DNA from: an uncultured Alphaproteobacteria bacterium
Lineage (GTDB): Bacteria; Pseudomonadota; Alphaproteobacteria; CAAHEQ01; UBA3637
Direction of reading: 5' to 3'
DNA: 40,901 nt
Assembly (NCBI GenBank): GCA_937935995.1
Contig: CALGXF010000020.1
Location: forward strand, 1 to 40,901
Below the pieces are notes generated by a model. It searched no databases. It saw only the letters and a program-made list of their open reading frames with translations, and was not told the DNA's origin. Below are positions 30,154 to 39,031 of this stretch, in pieces (the first letter of the stretch is position 1; every line of letters begins with the position of its first letter). Position numbers and translations under genes: made by a program.

Positions 30154-31278
30154 TTAATAATCCTTTTTAAACAACGGACGGCCTTGTAACAATTTGGCTT
30201 GTTGTTGTTCCATCATCGTGCCTAAATTGATTTTGCCGTCTCGGATAATCATCCGCATTTGATCGGCTTCCAACGGATCCGGATTCGCAAAGCAATAATG
30301 CAACTGCGGCGATAATTTAACCGTTCCGGTCAATGTTTGGTGAACAACAGCCAAAATACCGCGCGCCAGCAAGTCAGCAGCTAATTCTTCGCCCATGCCG
30401 CTGGCGGTGGCGTATTTAATCAACGCGTTTAATCCGTCTTCCAAGTTATTGGCGTGGATGGTAGAAATGACCATGTGGCCGGACGTGGCCGCGCGCAAAC
30501 ATTCGCTGGCCGTTTCAGGCGTTCGGATTTCGCCCACCAGAATGTATCTGGGTTTGCTTCGCAAAGCGGATTTTAATCCGGCATCCCAACAATGATTAAT
30601 CACTTCGGTTTGTTTGCATAAACCCAATCCGTGCTTTTTGGATTTGTACACACCGTCTAACGGCATTTCGGGCGGGTCTTCAATCGTGTATGCAAAGCCG
30701 CCTTCATTTTCCAAAAACGTTTTCAACAAAGCCGTCGCTGTTGTTGTTTTCCCCATTCCCGTCGGCCCGCAGAACAAAATCAAACCGGTCGCCGTATTTA
30801 AAGAAATTAATTGATTGACCAACAATTCCGGAATGCCCAGTTCATAAATATTCGGGACTTTACGAGGCATCCGCCGCGCCGTGTAATGAACGCCCGTAAC
30901 AGTTTTAATGCGTTCAATTCGGTACATGGAAGTGCCGTAGGTTAAAGAATAACTGGAATTGCCCTGAAACCCTTCTTCCAATGCTTTGTGAAAGTCCATT
31001 AAATCCGGCGCTTCAAACACTTTTAATCCGAATTGAGATTGCCCGTCGCGCACATACGCCACCTTTTCGGGCGTGAAGTACAAATCCGAAAACCAAACAT
31101 CATCGATTTTTTTGGGTGGCGTCGGTTCAAATCCCGGTGTTTCGGGAGGAACGGTCTGGCTTTGCGGTTGAACCGGTACCGTCGGTTGAGTCGGTGTTAC
31201 GGCCGCCGGTCGAGCCGGTTGTTCAGCCGTCGGAACGGCCGGTGTTGTCGGTTTAATCGGTTTAGGTGCAAAAATCAT
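30154..31278 (-). CDS. DotB/PilT-type secretion ATPase
   Basis: A 374-residue ATPase of the type II/IV secretion superfamily, closest in pattern to DotB and plasmid TraJ. Residues 1-60 are a Pro/Thr-rich linker. The P-loop is GPTGMGKTTT (171-180), the Asp-box region has IEDPPEM (199-205), Walker B is YILVGEIR (245-252) and the His-box is TSGHMVISTIHA (265-276), so all catalytic motifs are intact. Such ATPases are hexamers at the base of type IVB secretion or pilus machines. No other secretion gene is nearby. The start overlaps the znuB stop as ATGA with AGGAGA upstream, so it is co-transcribed with zinc-uptake genes, an odd pairing. Confidence 0.85.
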   Translation of the reverse strand: MIFAPKPIKPTTPAVPTAEQPARPAAVTPTQPTVPVQPQSQTVPPETPGFEPTPPKKIDDVWFSDLYFTPEKVAYVRDGQSQFGLKVFEAPDLMDFHKALEEGFQGNSSYSLTYGTSMYRIERIKTVTGVHYTARRMPRKVPNIYELGIPELLVNQLISLNTATGLILFCGPTGMGKTTTATALLKTFLENEGGFAYTIEDPPEMPLDGVYKSKKHGLGLCKQTEVINHCWDAGLKSALRSKPRYILVGEIRTPETASECLRAATSGHMVISTIHANNLEDGLNALIKYATASGMGEELAADLLARGILAVVHQTLTGTVKLSPQLHYCFANPDPLEADQMRMIIRDGKINLGTMMEQQQAKLLQGRPLFKKDY

Positions 31279-32108
31279 GATGTCTCCTTTTGTTTCCTTT
31301 TTAAACAGGATAACTGCTTTATTCTTAACATTTGTTTAAAAAGCATCAAAACACCGTAAAAAGCAACAGCCGTGCAAACCATCATGGGGCCGCTCGGCGT
31401 ATCCCACGCATAGGAAGCATACAATCCTGCTCCGGCCGATAAGACGGCCAAGATACCGGCCCCCAAAGCCATTTGCTCCGGTGTTTTGGCGAAAGGCCGT
31501 GCTGCCAACGCCGGAATAATCAAAAAGGCCGGCACCAGCAAAGCGCCCATCATTTTAATCGAAAAAGCAATGAACAAGCCGATTATCATTAAAAACAACA
31601 GACGCCAAAAAGGAACGTTTAAGTGGTGGGCGGCGGCTAAATCCGGATGAACGGCTATTAATATCCACTTTTTCCACCCCCAAAACAAAATCACGCCAAA
31701 CACGGCATCCATCGCGTAAATCAGCAAAATGTCTTCACGGCCGACGGTTAAAATATTGCCGATGAACGCTTCCATCAAATTCGGCGCGCCCAGCGGCACA
31801 AACGTAAACAACACAATTGAAACGGCGAGCGAGCTGTGGGTTAAAAAAGCCATCGCACTGTCGGTTGAAACGGTTCCGTCTTTGTTCAAAAAGCCCAACA
31901 AACTGACCCATCCCAGTGTTACGACCGCCAGCGTCAGCATCGGTTCCATGTTCATCAACAGGCCTAAAGACAAACCTAAAATCGCGCCGTGTGCTAACGT
32001 GTCTCCCAAACACGCGACGCGGTTAAATACCATCAAACAACCGAGCGGCCCTGCCAACAAAGCAACGCCCAGTGCTGCCCAAAACGCGTTTATTAAAAAA
32101 TCAGGCAT
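31275..32108 (-). CDS. znuB: Zinc ABC transporter permease ZnuB
   Basis: A 277-residue inner-membrane permease of the ABC-3 metal-ion family with about eight transmembrane segments. The start FLINAFWAALGVALLAGPLGCLMVFNRVACLGDTLAHGAILGLSLG as GPLGCLMVFNRVACLGDTLA is typical. The late SIKMMGALLVPAFLIIPALAA is the conserved gating region of these permeases. The ATG at 32108 overlaps the znuC stop by 8 bp; earlier ATGs lie within znuC. It works with ZnuC and ZnuA. Confidence 0.9.
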   Translation of the reverse strand: MPDFLINAFWAALGVALLAGPLGCLMVFNRVACLGDTLAHGAILGLSLGLLMNMEPMLTLAVVTLGWVSLLGFLNKDGTVSTDSAMAFLTHSSLAVSIVLFTFVPLGAPNLMEAFIGNILTVGREDILLIYAMDAVFGVILFWGWKKWILIAVHPDLAAAHHLNVPFWRLLFLMIIGLFIAFSIKMMGALLVPAFLIIPALAARPFAKTPEQMALGAGILAVLSAGAGLYASYAWDTPSGPMMVCTAVAFYGVLMLFKQMLRIKQLSCLKRKQKETS

Positions 32109-32784
32109 TTTCTTTCCTTTCGTGCGTGTGGTCATGGTGGTGGACATACGGCGCTTGTTCCCCGAACAAAGCATGATAATGCGAATGTGTCGAAACTGTT
32201 TCCGGCGCGCCCGAACAACAAATATGATGATTGATACATAAGACTTGATGGGTTTGTTTCATGACAAAATGCAAATCATGTGACACCATGATTAAACAAC
32301 AAGCCGTTCGCCGTTGGTAATCCAAAACATGCGTGTACAGCGTTTGTTCGCCCGTTACGTCCAATCCGCCGGTCGGTTCATCCAAAATCAACACATCCGG
32401 ATTGTTTTGCAACGCATATGCCAATAACACGCGTTGCATTTCGCCGCCGGACAAAGCCGCCATATCCGCATCGATTAAATAATCGGCGTTGAGCGGTGCC
32501 AATAAATCTGTCTTTTTCAAAAACCGACGCACCGTCATCGGTAAAACAGCATCGACTTGAAACCGTTGCGGCATGTATCCGATTTTTAAATGCTTTTTTT
32601 CCCAAATCGAACCGTCGGAAGGCTTGTAAATGCCTAAAATCAACTTAACCAAAGACGTCTTACCGCCGCCGTTCGGGCCGATGATGGTCGTGATTTGACC
32701 TTTGTCAAACGAACACGACACATGCGATAAAATCGGCTTTCCATTCAAGGTTAAAGACACATCCTTGACATCGATATATTTCAT
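32101..32784 (-). CDS. znuC: Zinc ABC transporter ATPase ZnuC
   Basis: A 227-residue ABC ATPase. Walker A is GPNGGGKTS (36-44), the signature is LSGGEMQR (111-118), Walker B is VLILDEP (131-137) and the H-loop is MVSHDLHFV. The C-terminus is rich in His (HVHHHDHTHE-like), which supports Zn or Mn as the substrate and may buffer the metal. It is first in the znuC-znuB-dotB-like operon and divergent from znuA. Confidence 0.9.
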   Translation of the reverse strand: MKYIDVKDVSLTLNGKPILSHVSCSFDKGQITTIIGPNGGGKTSLVKLILGIYKPSDGSIWEKKHLKIGYMPQRFQVDAVLPMTVRRFLKKTDLLAPLNADYLIDADMAALSGGEMQRVLLAYALQNNPDVLILDEPTGGLDVTGEQTLYTHVLDYQRRTACCLIMVSHDLHFVMKQTHQVLCINHHICCSGAPETVSTHSHYHALFGEQAPYVHHHDHTHERKENA

Positions 32785-32790
32785 TTGTAC

Positions 32791-32819
32791 TTGTCCTTTA
32801 TGCTGTTTTGTCCTATTCT
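32791..32819 (+). promoter_or_regulatory. znuA promoter
   Basis: TTGTCC (32791-32796), 17 bp, TATTCT (32814-32819). Its -10 overlaps the -10 of the znuC promoter on the other strand, so the two promoters are interleaved. Confidence 0.5.
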
Positions 32820-32843
32820 ATAACCAAACGGTTTTCTTTGCAA
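32815..32843 (-). promoter_or_regulatory. znuCB-dotB promoter
   Basis: On the minus strand TTGCAA (32838-32843), 17 bp, TAGAAT (32815-32820). It faces through the znuA promoter. I did not find a clear Zur box, but TATTCTATAAC at the overlap is a small imperfect palindrome. Confidence 0.55.
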
Positions 32844-32856
32844 CGAGGGTTTATTA

Positions 32857-33723
32857 ATGAAACGGATTGTCTTATTCTTTTGGATATGTTGTTGGGTTTT
32901 GCCGGCGCAAGCCATCAATGTCGCAGCCACTTTTCCGCCGGTTCATTCATTGGTCGCAGCGGTGATGATGAATGTGGACATGCCGGTTTTGATTAATCAG
33001 GAAGCATCACAATCGCATCATGCGTATGACTTAAAAACCGGCGAAGCCAAACGCATCGGCAAAGCGGATGTTATTTTCTGGATAGGCCCTGAAATGGAAA
33101 CGTTTATGCCGAATGCTTTGAAAAACATCGCCAAGAAATCGGTTCTTTCCGTGCCGTTGATGCAAGAAACGCCGGATTTGACGATTTTACCGTCCGTTCG
33201 GGGGCAAGGCGCGCAAGATGTGCATATTTGGTTAAACCCGGACAACACGATAAAGATGGTCGGGCATATTGCCGACGTGTTAAGCAAAGCTGACCCCGAA
33301 AACCAAAAACGGTATCGGGAAAATGCGCAAAAGTTTCAAAAAGCCATCGAAACATTGAAAGAATACAAAGTTAAACCGACGGAATCGATGCCGACCGTCG
33401 TGTCTTTGCATGACGGATACCAATACATGTTTGATTACATGGGATTAAAAGGGTCGACATCTCTTGTCATTGACACGGATTATTTAACCGGCCCGAAAAC
33501 ATTGCAAAAGGCAAAAGAAGATATTGCCGCGTTAAGCCCGACATGTTTAATTGTGGAACCGGGCATGAAAAAACGAACCATTCGGGCTTTGACGGATAAT
33601 CAATATCGCTTGATTTACATGGAACCGATGGGATGGTATCTTAAAAGCAATCCCAGCCATTACATGACATCTATGGTACGTGCCATGCGTAACGTTCGAG
33701 ATTGTTTAGACTTAAAGGAATGA
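32857..33723 (+). CDS. znuA: Zinc-binding periplasmic protein ZnuA
   Basis: A 288-residue cluster A-I metal-binding protein. The signal peptide runs to PAQA, with the mature start at INVAATFPPVHSLVAAV. Metal ligands fit His30 or so, His54/55 in SQSHHAYDL, His123 in DVHIWLNPDN and His in VVSLHDGYQYMFDYMG; VEPGMKKRT takes the place of the final acidic ligand. The family's His-rich loop is missing, as in short Zn/Mn forms, so manganese is a possible alternative. It is divergent from znuC. Its last 12 bp overlap the convergent priA. Confidence 0.9.
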   Translation: MKRIVLFFWICCWVLPAQAINVAATFPPVHSLVAAVMMNVDMPVLINQEASQSHHAYDLKTGEAKRIGKADVIFWIGPEMETFMPNALKNIAKKSVLSVPLMQETPDLTILPSVRGQGAQDVHIWLNPDNTIKMVGHIADVLSKADPENQKRYRENAQKFQKAIETLKEYKVKPTESMPTVVSLHDGYQYMFDYMGLKGSTSLVIDTDYLTGPKTLQKAKEDIAALSPTCLIVEPGMKKRTIRALTDNQYRLIYMEPMGWYLKSNPSHYMTSMVRAMRNVRDCLDLKE

Positions 33724-35664
33724 ATACGGGTCGATATCGACTTTGACGGTCACAGCCGCCGGAACAGCTATTGGTGCCAACCACGCGCGAATAATTTTTT
33801 GCAAAGCGACTTTTTTGCCGGATTTGATTAAAATCCGATACCGATATTTGCCGCGCAGTTGATAAATCGGCGCTTGAACAGGGCCCAAAAATTCGACTCC
33901 CGATAAAAAGGGCGCTTTTTGAATCAAGGTTTGCGCCATGCGTTGAACCAACCGTTCTTGAGCACCGCTGATAATCACTGACGCTAACCGACCGAAAGGC
34001 GGCATATTCAACAATCGTCTGGCCTCTGTTTCGGCATTCATAAAAGCCGTTCTGTCTCCGGTTTCCATCGCCTTAATCACACCGTTTTCCGGGCTGTACG
34101 TCTGCAAGTACGTATCGCCTTTTTTACCGGCACGGCCCGCGCGGCCGGAAACTTGCTGCAACAATTGAAATGTTCGTTCAGAAGCCCGTAAATCGCCGCC
34201 GGATAATCCGAAATCGGCGTCAATAATGCCGACAACTGTCAAATCCGGAAAGTGGTGTCCTTTGGCCAACATCTGCGTTCCGATTAAAATATCGATTTCT
34301 TTGTGCATCAACCGAGTTGTCATTTCTTCAAATCGGGCCGGCGTCGAAACTGTATCGCTGGTAATCACTTCCACGCGCGCATTCGGAAACAAAGCACAAA
34401 CTTCTTCTTCAATTCGTTCAACGCCGGGGCCGCACGAAATAAAACATTCTTTTTCTCCGCACGCCGGACAAACAACCGGTACCGGCATCGTATATCCGCA
34501 ATGATGACATTGCATGACATGTTGGTGCCGATGTTCGGTCAGCAAAACGGAACAATGCGGGCATTTGATTTTTTCACCGCATGCTTTGCACAACATCATC
34601 GGTGCATACCCGCGCCGGTTTAAAAACAATAACGTTTGATTGTGTTGTTCTATCGCCTGTGCCATCGCCTTTATCAACGGCATTGATAAATACCCCGACC
34701 GTTTTTCTTTGCTGCGCATGTCAATGATATGTAAATCCGGCAAAGCCGCGTTCGCATACCGTTCCGGCAATTGCACACAGGCATATCGCCCATCCAAGAC
34801 ATTGCAATATGTTTCAATCGACGGCGTTGCCGAAGCCAACACAATCGGAAACCCGCCTAAATGCGCCCGGACGATAGCCATGTCACGCGCTTGATACACG
34901 ACACCGTCTTCTTGTTTATAAGACGCATCATGTTCTTCATCCACAACAATCAAGCCTAATGTTTGGTACGGCAAAAACAAAGCCGACCGCGCCCCGACAA
35001 TAACACGCGCTGTGCCGGATAAAACAGCCTGCCATGTGTCGCGCCGAACTTTTGGAGTCAATCCCGAATGCCAACACGCCGGTTTCACGCCGAACCGCTT
35101 TTCAAATCGTTCTAACCACGCCGATGTCAACGTGATTTCCGGCAATAAAACCAAGACTTGATGCCCTTGTTTCAAAGCCGCAGCGACGGCTTCGAAATAC
35201 ACTTCGGTTTTCCCGGAACCTGTAACACCGTCCAGTAAAGTTACTTGAAATCCTGTGGTTTTGCTCAAAACATTGATGGCTTTTTGCTGTTCGGGTGAAA
35301 AGGTCATTGCAGACGGCTTTAAATCCGGTGCTTCAAATAAAAGCGGTTTGCGGCTTTGTTTATCCATGTCCGCTACCGGCAACGCCATTTTCAAAACCAA
35401 TCCCGGCGGTGAAAGCGTATAAGCAGCCACCCAATCAATAAAAGCGCGATGAACCGCTGTCATTGGTGAGATGTCTAAAACCGCCGTAACGGATTTGATT
35501 TTCGTGTCCGGGAAAGTCGTATCTATCGGCGCATCCCACACGACACCGATTAAAGTTTGCCGCCCGAACGGCACGCGGACAAAAGTCCCTGCCGGCAAGA
35601 TTTCATCGGCAAAATACGTGCAAACGGAAAACAAATGAGGCAGCAGAACAGATATTTTTTGCAT
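33712..35664 (-). CDS. priA: Primosomal protein N' (PriA helicase)
   Basis: A 650-residue 3'-5' helicase that restarts stalled replication forks; E. coli PriA is 732. The N-terminal DNA-binding region is LLPHLFSVCTYFADEILPAGTFVRVPFG as PAGTFVRVPFG. The P-loop is GVTGSGKTE (146-154) and the DEAH-type box is DEEHD. Two zinc sites follow (CKACGEKIKCPHC, CHHCGY, CPACGEK), inserted in the helicase domain as normal. QVSGRAGR and GTQMLAKGHHFPDLTVVG are the helicase motifs. It is divergent from xerC, a common alphaproteobacterial arrangement. Confidence 0.97.
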   Translation of the reverse strand: MQKISVLLPHLFSVCTYFADEILPAGTFVRVPFGRQTLIGVVWDAPIDTTFPDTKIKSVTAVLDISPMTAVHRAFIDWVAAYTLSPPGLVLKMALPVADMDKQSRKPLLFEAPDLKPSAMTFSPEQQKAINVLSKTTGFQVTLLDGVTGSGKTEVYFEAVAAALKQGHQVLVLLPEITLTSAWLERFEKRFGVKPACWHSGLTPKVRRDTWQAVLSGTARVIVGARSALFLPYQTLGLIVVDEEHDASYKQEDGVVYQARDMAIVRAHLGGFPIVLASATPSIETYCNVLDGRYACVQLPERYANAALPDLHIIDMRSKEKRSGYLSMPLIKAMAQAIEQHNQTLLFLNRRGYAPMMLCKACGEKIKCPHCSVLLTEHRHQHVMQCHHCGYTMPVPVVCPACGEKECFISCGPGVERIEEEVCALFPNARVEVITSDTVSTPARFEEMTTRLMHKEIDILIGTQMLAKGHHFPDLTVVGIIDADFGLSGGDLRASERTFQLLQQVSGRAGRAGKKGDTYLQTYSPENGVIKAMETGDRTAFMNAETEARRLLNMPPFGRLASVIISGAQERLVQRMAQTLIQKAPFLSGVEFLGPVQAPIYQLRGKYRYRILIKSGKKVALQKIIRAWLAPIAVPAAVTVKVDIDPYSFL

Positions 35665-35711
35665 TTTGGCTTTTTCTTTTTTATGATATGTTTATAAAGG
35701 TAACCAAAAGC

Positions 35712-36674
35712 ATGCAAGAATTCAAGGATTTTCAACAAACCACGACGTCTTCGGTTCAAGATATGATTAAAGCTTGGCAAAATTGGTTGTCGGCAGAACG
35801 GCGATTGTCGGCTTTGACGGCGGAAAGCTACTTTTTGGATTTACGGGAATTTATGGATTTTTTGTCATCTGACATCGGTCATCCGGTGGATAAACGTGAT
35901 TTAACGGATTTGTCTGTGACAGATTTGCGGTCTTTTTTGGTGTATCGCAGCACACAACACGCTGCTCGGTCATCGATTGCGCGCAACATGTCAACCGTGC
36001 GGAATTTTTACCGATTTTTATCTAAAACATATGGATTGGAAAATACAGCCGTGCGTGTCGTTCGTCCGGCCAGACCGCCTAAAACGTTGCCGAAACCGTT
36101 GGAACAAGACGATGCACTGGCTTTGTTGGGCGCTGCGCAAAAAATGCAAAAGGAAAAATGGCAAGGCTTAAGAGACGCGGCTTTGTTGACATTGCTATAC
36201 GGTTGCGGCTTGCGGATTTCCGAAGCACTGGCTTTGAACGTCGGCGACATCCCGCGCACAAACGATGTGCTGGTCATCACCGGAAAAGGAAATAAACAAC
36301 GTATGGTGCCTTTGTTGCGCGTGGTGAAAAAAGCAATTGATGCGTATTTAAAGGAACGGCCATTTGAAACCAAAGACACGCCGTTGTTTGTCGGCAGTCG
36401 CGGAGAGCGGTTAAATCCGGGCGTTGTTCAACGACAAATCCGTAAATTGAGAGCATCTTTAGGTTTGCCAGACACGGTCACACCCCACGCTTTGCGCCAC
36501 AGCTTTGCCACACACTTGTTGACAGCCGGCAGTGATTTAAGAAGCGTCCAAGAATTATTAGGACACGCTTCTTTGTCAGCCACACAACGTTACACAGAAA
36601 TTGACACGGTTCGGTTGAAAAAGGTATACGAACACGCCCATCCGCGCGCCCATTTGAAAAAAGGCGAAAAATAA
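35712..36674 (+). CDS. xerC: Tyrosine recombinase XerC
   Basis: A 320-residue site-specific recombinase that resolves chromosome dimers at dif with XerD. The N-terminal SAM-like domain covers about 15-110. The catalytic set is Arg168 (CGLRISEAL), Lys192 (GKGNKQR), His259 and Arg262 (HALRHSFATHLL), His285 (LGHASLS) and Tyr294 (TQRYTEI). The ATG at 35712 is 11 bases from AAAGG; the alternatives are 35688, which is too close to priA, and 35763. Next to priA and with host style, it is XerC rather than a phage integrase. XerC versus XerD is decided by context. Confidence 0.9.
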   Translation: MQEFKDFQQTTTSSVQDMIKAWQNWLSAERRLSALTAESYFLDLREFMDFLSSDIGHPVDKRDLTDLSVTDLRSFLVYRSTQHAARSSIARNMSTVRNFYRFLSKTYGLENTAVRVVRPARPPKTLPKPLEQDDALALLGAAQKMQKEKWQGLRDAALLTLLYGCGLRISEALALNVGDIPRTNDVLVITGKGNKQRMVPLLRVVKKAIDAYLKERPFETKDTPLFVGSRGERLNPGVVQRQIRKLRASLGLPDTVTPHALRHSFATHLLTAGSDLRSVQELLGHASLSATQRYTEIDTVRLKKVYEHAHPRAHLKKGEK

Positions 36675-36717
36675 TTTGTTTTTTTAAAGCGCTCCTGTTT
36701 TGTTTTTTAAAGAGCTG

Positions 36718-36800
36718 CCCGCCGCCGGATTTTTCGGGGGTGATGTGCCCCATTCCCCCAAAGAGCCGCCCGAATTTCTTCGGGCGTGCGGGCGGCTCTC
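36718..36800 (+). repeat. 83-bp dispersed repeat with palindromic core, copy C
   Basis: Colinear over 83 bp with 1998-2080. The core AGAGCCGCCCG / CGGGCGGCTCT at 36762-36798 is a perfect palindrome. It lies 44 bp after xerC and may end its transcript. Confidence 0.85.
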
Positions 36801-36919
36801 AGGGGGGAAACGGCACGTGGGGCGGCGGGCGGCTCTTTTGCAAAAAAGGGTACCTCACCCCTGAAAACTCGGGGTGGGTGGAAAAAGGGGGGCTTTGGGC
36901 TGGCTCTCGGGTGAAAGGG

Positions 36920-36952
36920 TTGTGGAGTCAAAATAGGGCGCGGAAATGTTCG
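36920..36952 (-). repeat. 33-bp inverted copy of 1895-1927
   Basis: The reverse complement matches 1895-1927 with about two mismatches (it contains GGAGTCAAAATAGG and GGAAATGTTCG). Confidence 0.75.
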
Positions 36953-37052
36953 AATGGACGGTTCAAGGGCGTTTTTGGGAAAAAGGGTGAGGGGTACGTC
37001 CTTTTAAAAACATCTTTATGAAAGGCGCATGGATTGGGCGCGAAGCTTCCTC

Positions 37053-37081
37053 TTGCGAAAAAGAGAACCTTTTCTTATATA
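37053..37081 (+). promoter_or_regulatory. Promoter of the NlpE-like gene
   Basis: TTGCGA (37053-37058), 17 bp, TATATA (37076-37081), 20 bp before the start codon. Confidence 0.6.
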
Positions 37082-37101
37082 AATAAAAAAGGGAGAAAAC
37101 A

Positions 37102-37527
37102 ATGACCTATTCCATGCGCATTTTCGGGGGCATTTTTGTAGCCGTTTTAGCGGCTTTGGTTTTGTGTTGTTACATGAAACGCACATATGAAACGCAAGAG
37201 GTTGTCGGACGGTATCAAGGTGTTTTTCCGTGCGGCGATTGTCCCGGTATTGAAACGACATTAACGCTTTATGGCAATCAAACATACACGCTGGTCAGTG
37301 ATTATCAGGATCGAGACGGCATTTTCACGACCAAAGGCGTTTGGGTTATTCGATGGTTAGCGCCAGTCGTGGAATTATCGAATTCCGAAGAGCGGTTTTA
37401 TATCATTGACAAAGACACGTTAGAACTGTTGGGTCGAGACGGCGAACGTATTCAATCTCGATTTAATTACAAAATCAACCGAATAGATGAAGAACCGGTT
37501 CGTTCTTCGTCCGCATCGTTTATTTAG
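37102..37527 (+). CDS. NlpE N-terminal domain protein
   Basis: A 141-residue envelope protein. The N-terminus has one hydrophobic helix (IFGGIFVAVLAALVLCCYM) that serves as a signal or anchor; the lipobox is poor (LVLC), so lipidation is doubtful. The NlpE N-terminal domain follows: GRYQGVFPCGDCPGIETTLTLYGNQTYTL as YQGVFPCGDCPGIETTL, with the CxxC pair. E. coli NlpE senses lipoprotein and copper stress through Cpx; here only the N-terminal half is present, as in many short homologues. AAAAGGGAGAAAA is the ribosome-binding site. Its stop overlaps the convergent gene by 8 bp. Confidence 0.8.
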   Translation: MTYSMRIFGGIFVAVLAALVLCCYMKRTYETQEVVGRYQGVFPCGDCPGIETTLTLYGNQTYTLVSDYQDRDGIFTTKGVWVIRWLAPVVELSNSEERFYIIDKDTLELLGRDGERIQSRFNYKINRIDEEPVRSSSASFI

Positions 37528-38995
37528 TTCGTTTCAGGGAAGATAAAGGCAACGGCGGCTTGGGCTGGCGGGCATCGGCTAATCGTTTTTTCAACGAAGC
37601 ACGGATATCTGTCTCTTTGAACTCTTTTTCAGGCAAAGAACGTATCGGATAGAAATTGGCGGAAACTTCGGCACCGGTCGGGTTGTAGTAGTGAACGGAT
37701 GTTTGCGGCTTTCCGTTAACACTGTATAAAGTCGTTTTTTCTTGCGTCACGCCGTTTGTAAAAGATGTATAAACCGTTTCTTGAACCAATCGGCCGGTTT
37801 CATCAAATTCTTTCAGGCCTGTTTTTATATTATTCCGATACAAAACAACTGTTTTAACGGAATTCGCCGCATTATCAAAAAACGTTTTATGCGAAGCGGA
37901 ATCTGATTTTAATCGGCCGCTTGGGTAAAAAGTGCGCGTTGAAAGCTTTTTCCCTTTTTTATACACGGTTTCCGTTGCACCGGCAGATGTTTTCATCCAA
38001 GTCGTCAATGTATTGGAAGATGCTGTTACCGTGATTTGTTGATCGTTTAAAGTCAAATGCCCGGCTTTGATGACAACGTCGTCGCGCGTTGTTTTTAAGT
38101 TCATCCGCGCCGGGTCAGTTAATTCTTGCGGCGAAACAGAAATATTCATTTGTTTGATTAAATAAGAGACAGCTTTTGTAAACTGCGGGGCATCGTCCAA
38201 AGACGTGTAATTGAAAAAAGCATGCTCAAATGATTTTTCATTATATTGCGTATTCCAATGTTGAACATAGCGCTTCATTTTATCCGATAAAGGAACAAGC
38301 GTTTCTTTGAACCAAAAAGCCCGTGCCGTCTGCGTCAGCGCGATTTGAAGGGCTTTATCGGGCAAATGAGTTGTTTGAGCCGCTTGGTATTGTTCGCGAA
38401 AGAAAGCATCGTCTGCCCGCATGGGCGTTGCGTTCATTTCGCCGGCGACCCGAATGTCTTGAAGACGGGCGGAAAGCTCGATTAATTTGCTGATAACGAA
38501 AAGATGATCCGGAGATCCTGTTCGTGCATTCAAAGATACATATTCCCGTAACGGCGGTGCCTGTAAATCAACGGCGTGCAGAAATTCATGTAAAACAGCA
38601 GTTTTCATGGCGGTCGTCTTTGACTTGTCAAACAAATAAGCATTGTGAATGCGAATGGTATGCGTTAACGGATGATATTGTGCTAAATCGGTTTGTTTTA
38701 AAACAGCCGATTGAATAACGGGTTTGGTAAAAGCCGGCATGTTTTGCGCTCGCTTTAATAATTTTTGCCCCGTCGGTGTTTCAAAGGCTTCCGAAATCAA
38801 ACGCGCCAACTGTCGTTGTTCTGTCGCTGATCCCGTTAAAACAAAAGCATGTTGTATCGGAAAAGATTTTGTTCGCACCGCTTTTTGTTGAAGAACGTAT
38901 CCCGTTCCTACAGCTAAACAAATGCCGGCTACCCCCGCTAATAAAACTTTTCGTCGTGTCTGTTTTGTCATAATCTTTTGAAAAAAACTTAACAT
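37520..38995 (-). CDS. Exported metallopeptidase-like protein (HEFLH)
   Basis: A 491-residue protein with an N-terminal membrane helix (KVLLAGVAGICLAVGTGYVLQ, about 16-36). A zinc-peptidase motif HEFLH is at 136-140 in TAVLHEFLHAVDL, close to the DUF6782 type of putative metallopeptidase. The C-terminal 170 residues contain MORN-like phrases (TRTFYPSGRLKSD, LKEFDETGRLVQETVYT, TSVHYYNPTGAEV). Such a fusion is unusual. It is the second gene of a pair with the 393-residue protein upstream, and has a weak ribosome-binding site. The third zinc ligand is not certain, so activity is an inference. Confidence 0.65.
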   Translation of the reverse strand: MLSFFQKIMTKQTRRKVLLAGVAGICLAVGTGYVLQQKAVRTKSFPIQHAFVLTGSATEQRQLARLISEAFETPTGQKLLKRAQNMPAFTKPVIQSAVLKQTDLAQYHPLTHTIRIHNAYLFDKSKTTAMKTAVLHEFLHAVDLQAPPLREYVSLNARTGSPDHLFVISKLIELSARLQDIRVAGEMNATPMRADDAFFREQYQAAQTTHLPDKALQIALTQTARAFWFKETLVPLSDKMKRYVQHWNTQYNEKSFEHAFFNYTSLDDAPQFTKAVSYLIKQMNISVSPQELTDPARMNLKTTRDDVVIKAGHLTLNDQQITVTASSNTLTTWMKTSAGATETVYKKGKKLSTRTFYPSGRLKSDSASHKTFFDNAANSVKTVVLYRNNIKTGLKEFDETGRLVQETVYTSFTNGVTQEKTTLYSVNGKPQTSVHYYNPTGAEVSANFYPIRSLPEKEFKETDIRASLKKRLADARQPKPPLPLSSLKRTK

Positions 38996-39031
38996 ATTTT
39001 AAGGCAAAATACAAATGGAAACTTCCAAAAC

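Larger units (their letters stand above)
36675..37101. other. Gene-free repeat island after xerC
   Basis: About 430 bp. It holds the 83-bp repeat copy C, a further GGCGGCGGGCGGCTCTTTTG half-element at about 36822-36841, an inverted copy of the 1895-1927 module, and the promoter of the NlpE-like gene. The one open frame across it (36740-37021) is repeat-derived and lacks a ribosome-binding site. Confidence 0.65.

Noticed and set aside
35712..36674. The tyrosine recombinase as the integrase of the phage block
   Set aside because: It is 10 kb away, next to priA as in other Alphaproteobacteria, and has XerC length and motifs.
36740..37021. 93-residue open frame after xerC
   Set aside because: It is composed of the dispersed repeats and has no ribosome-binding site; parallel frames appear in the other copies.
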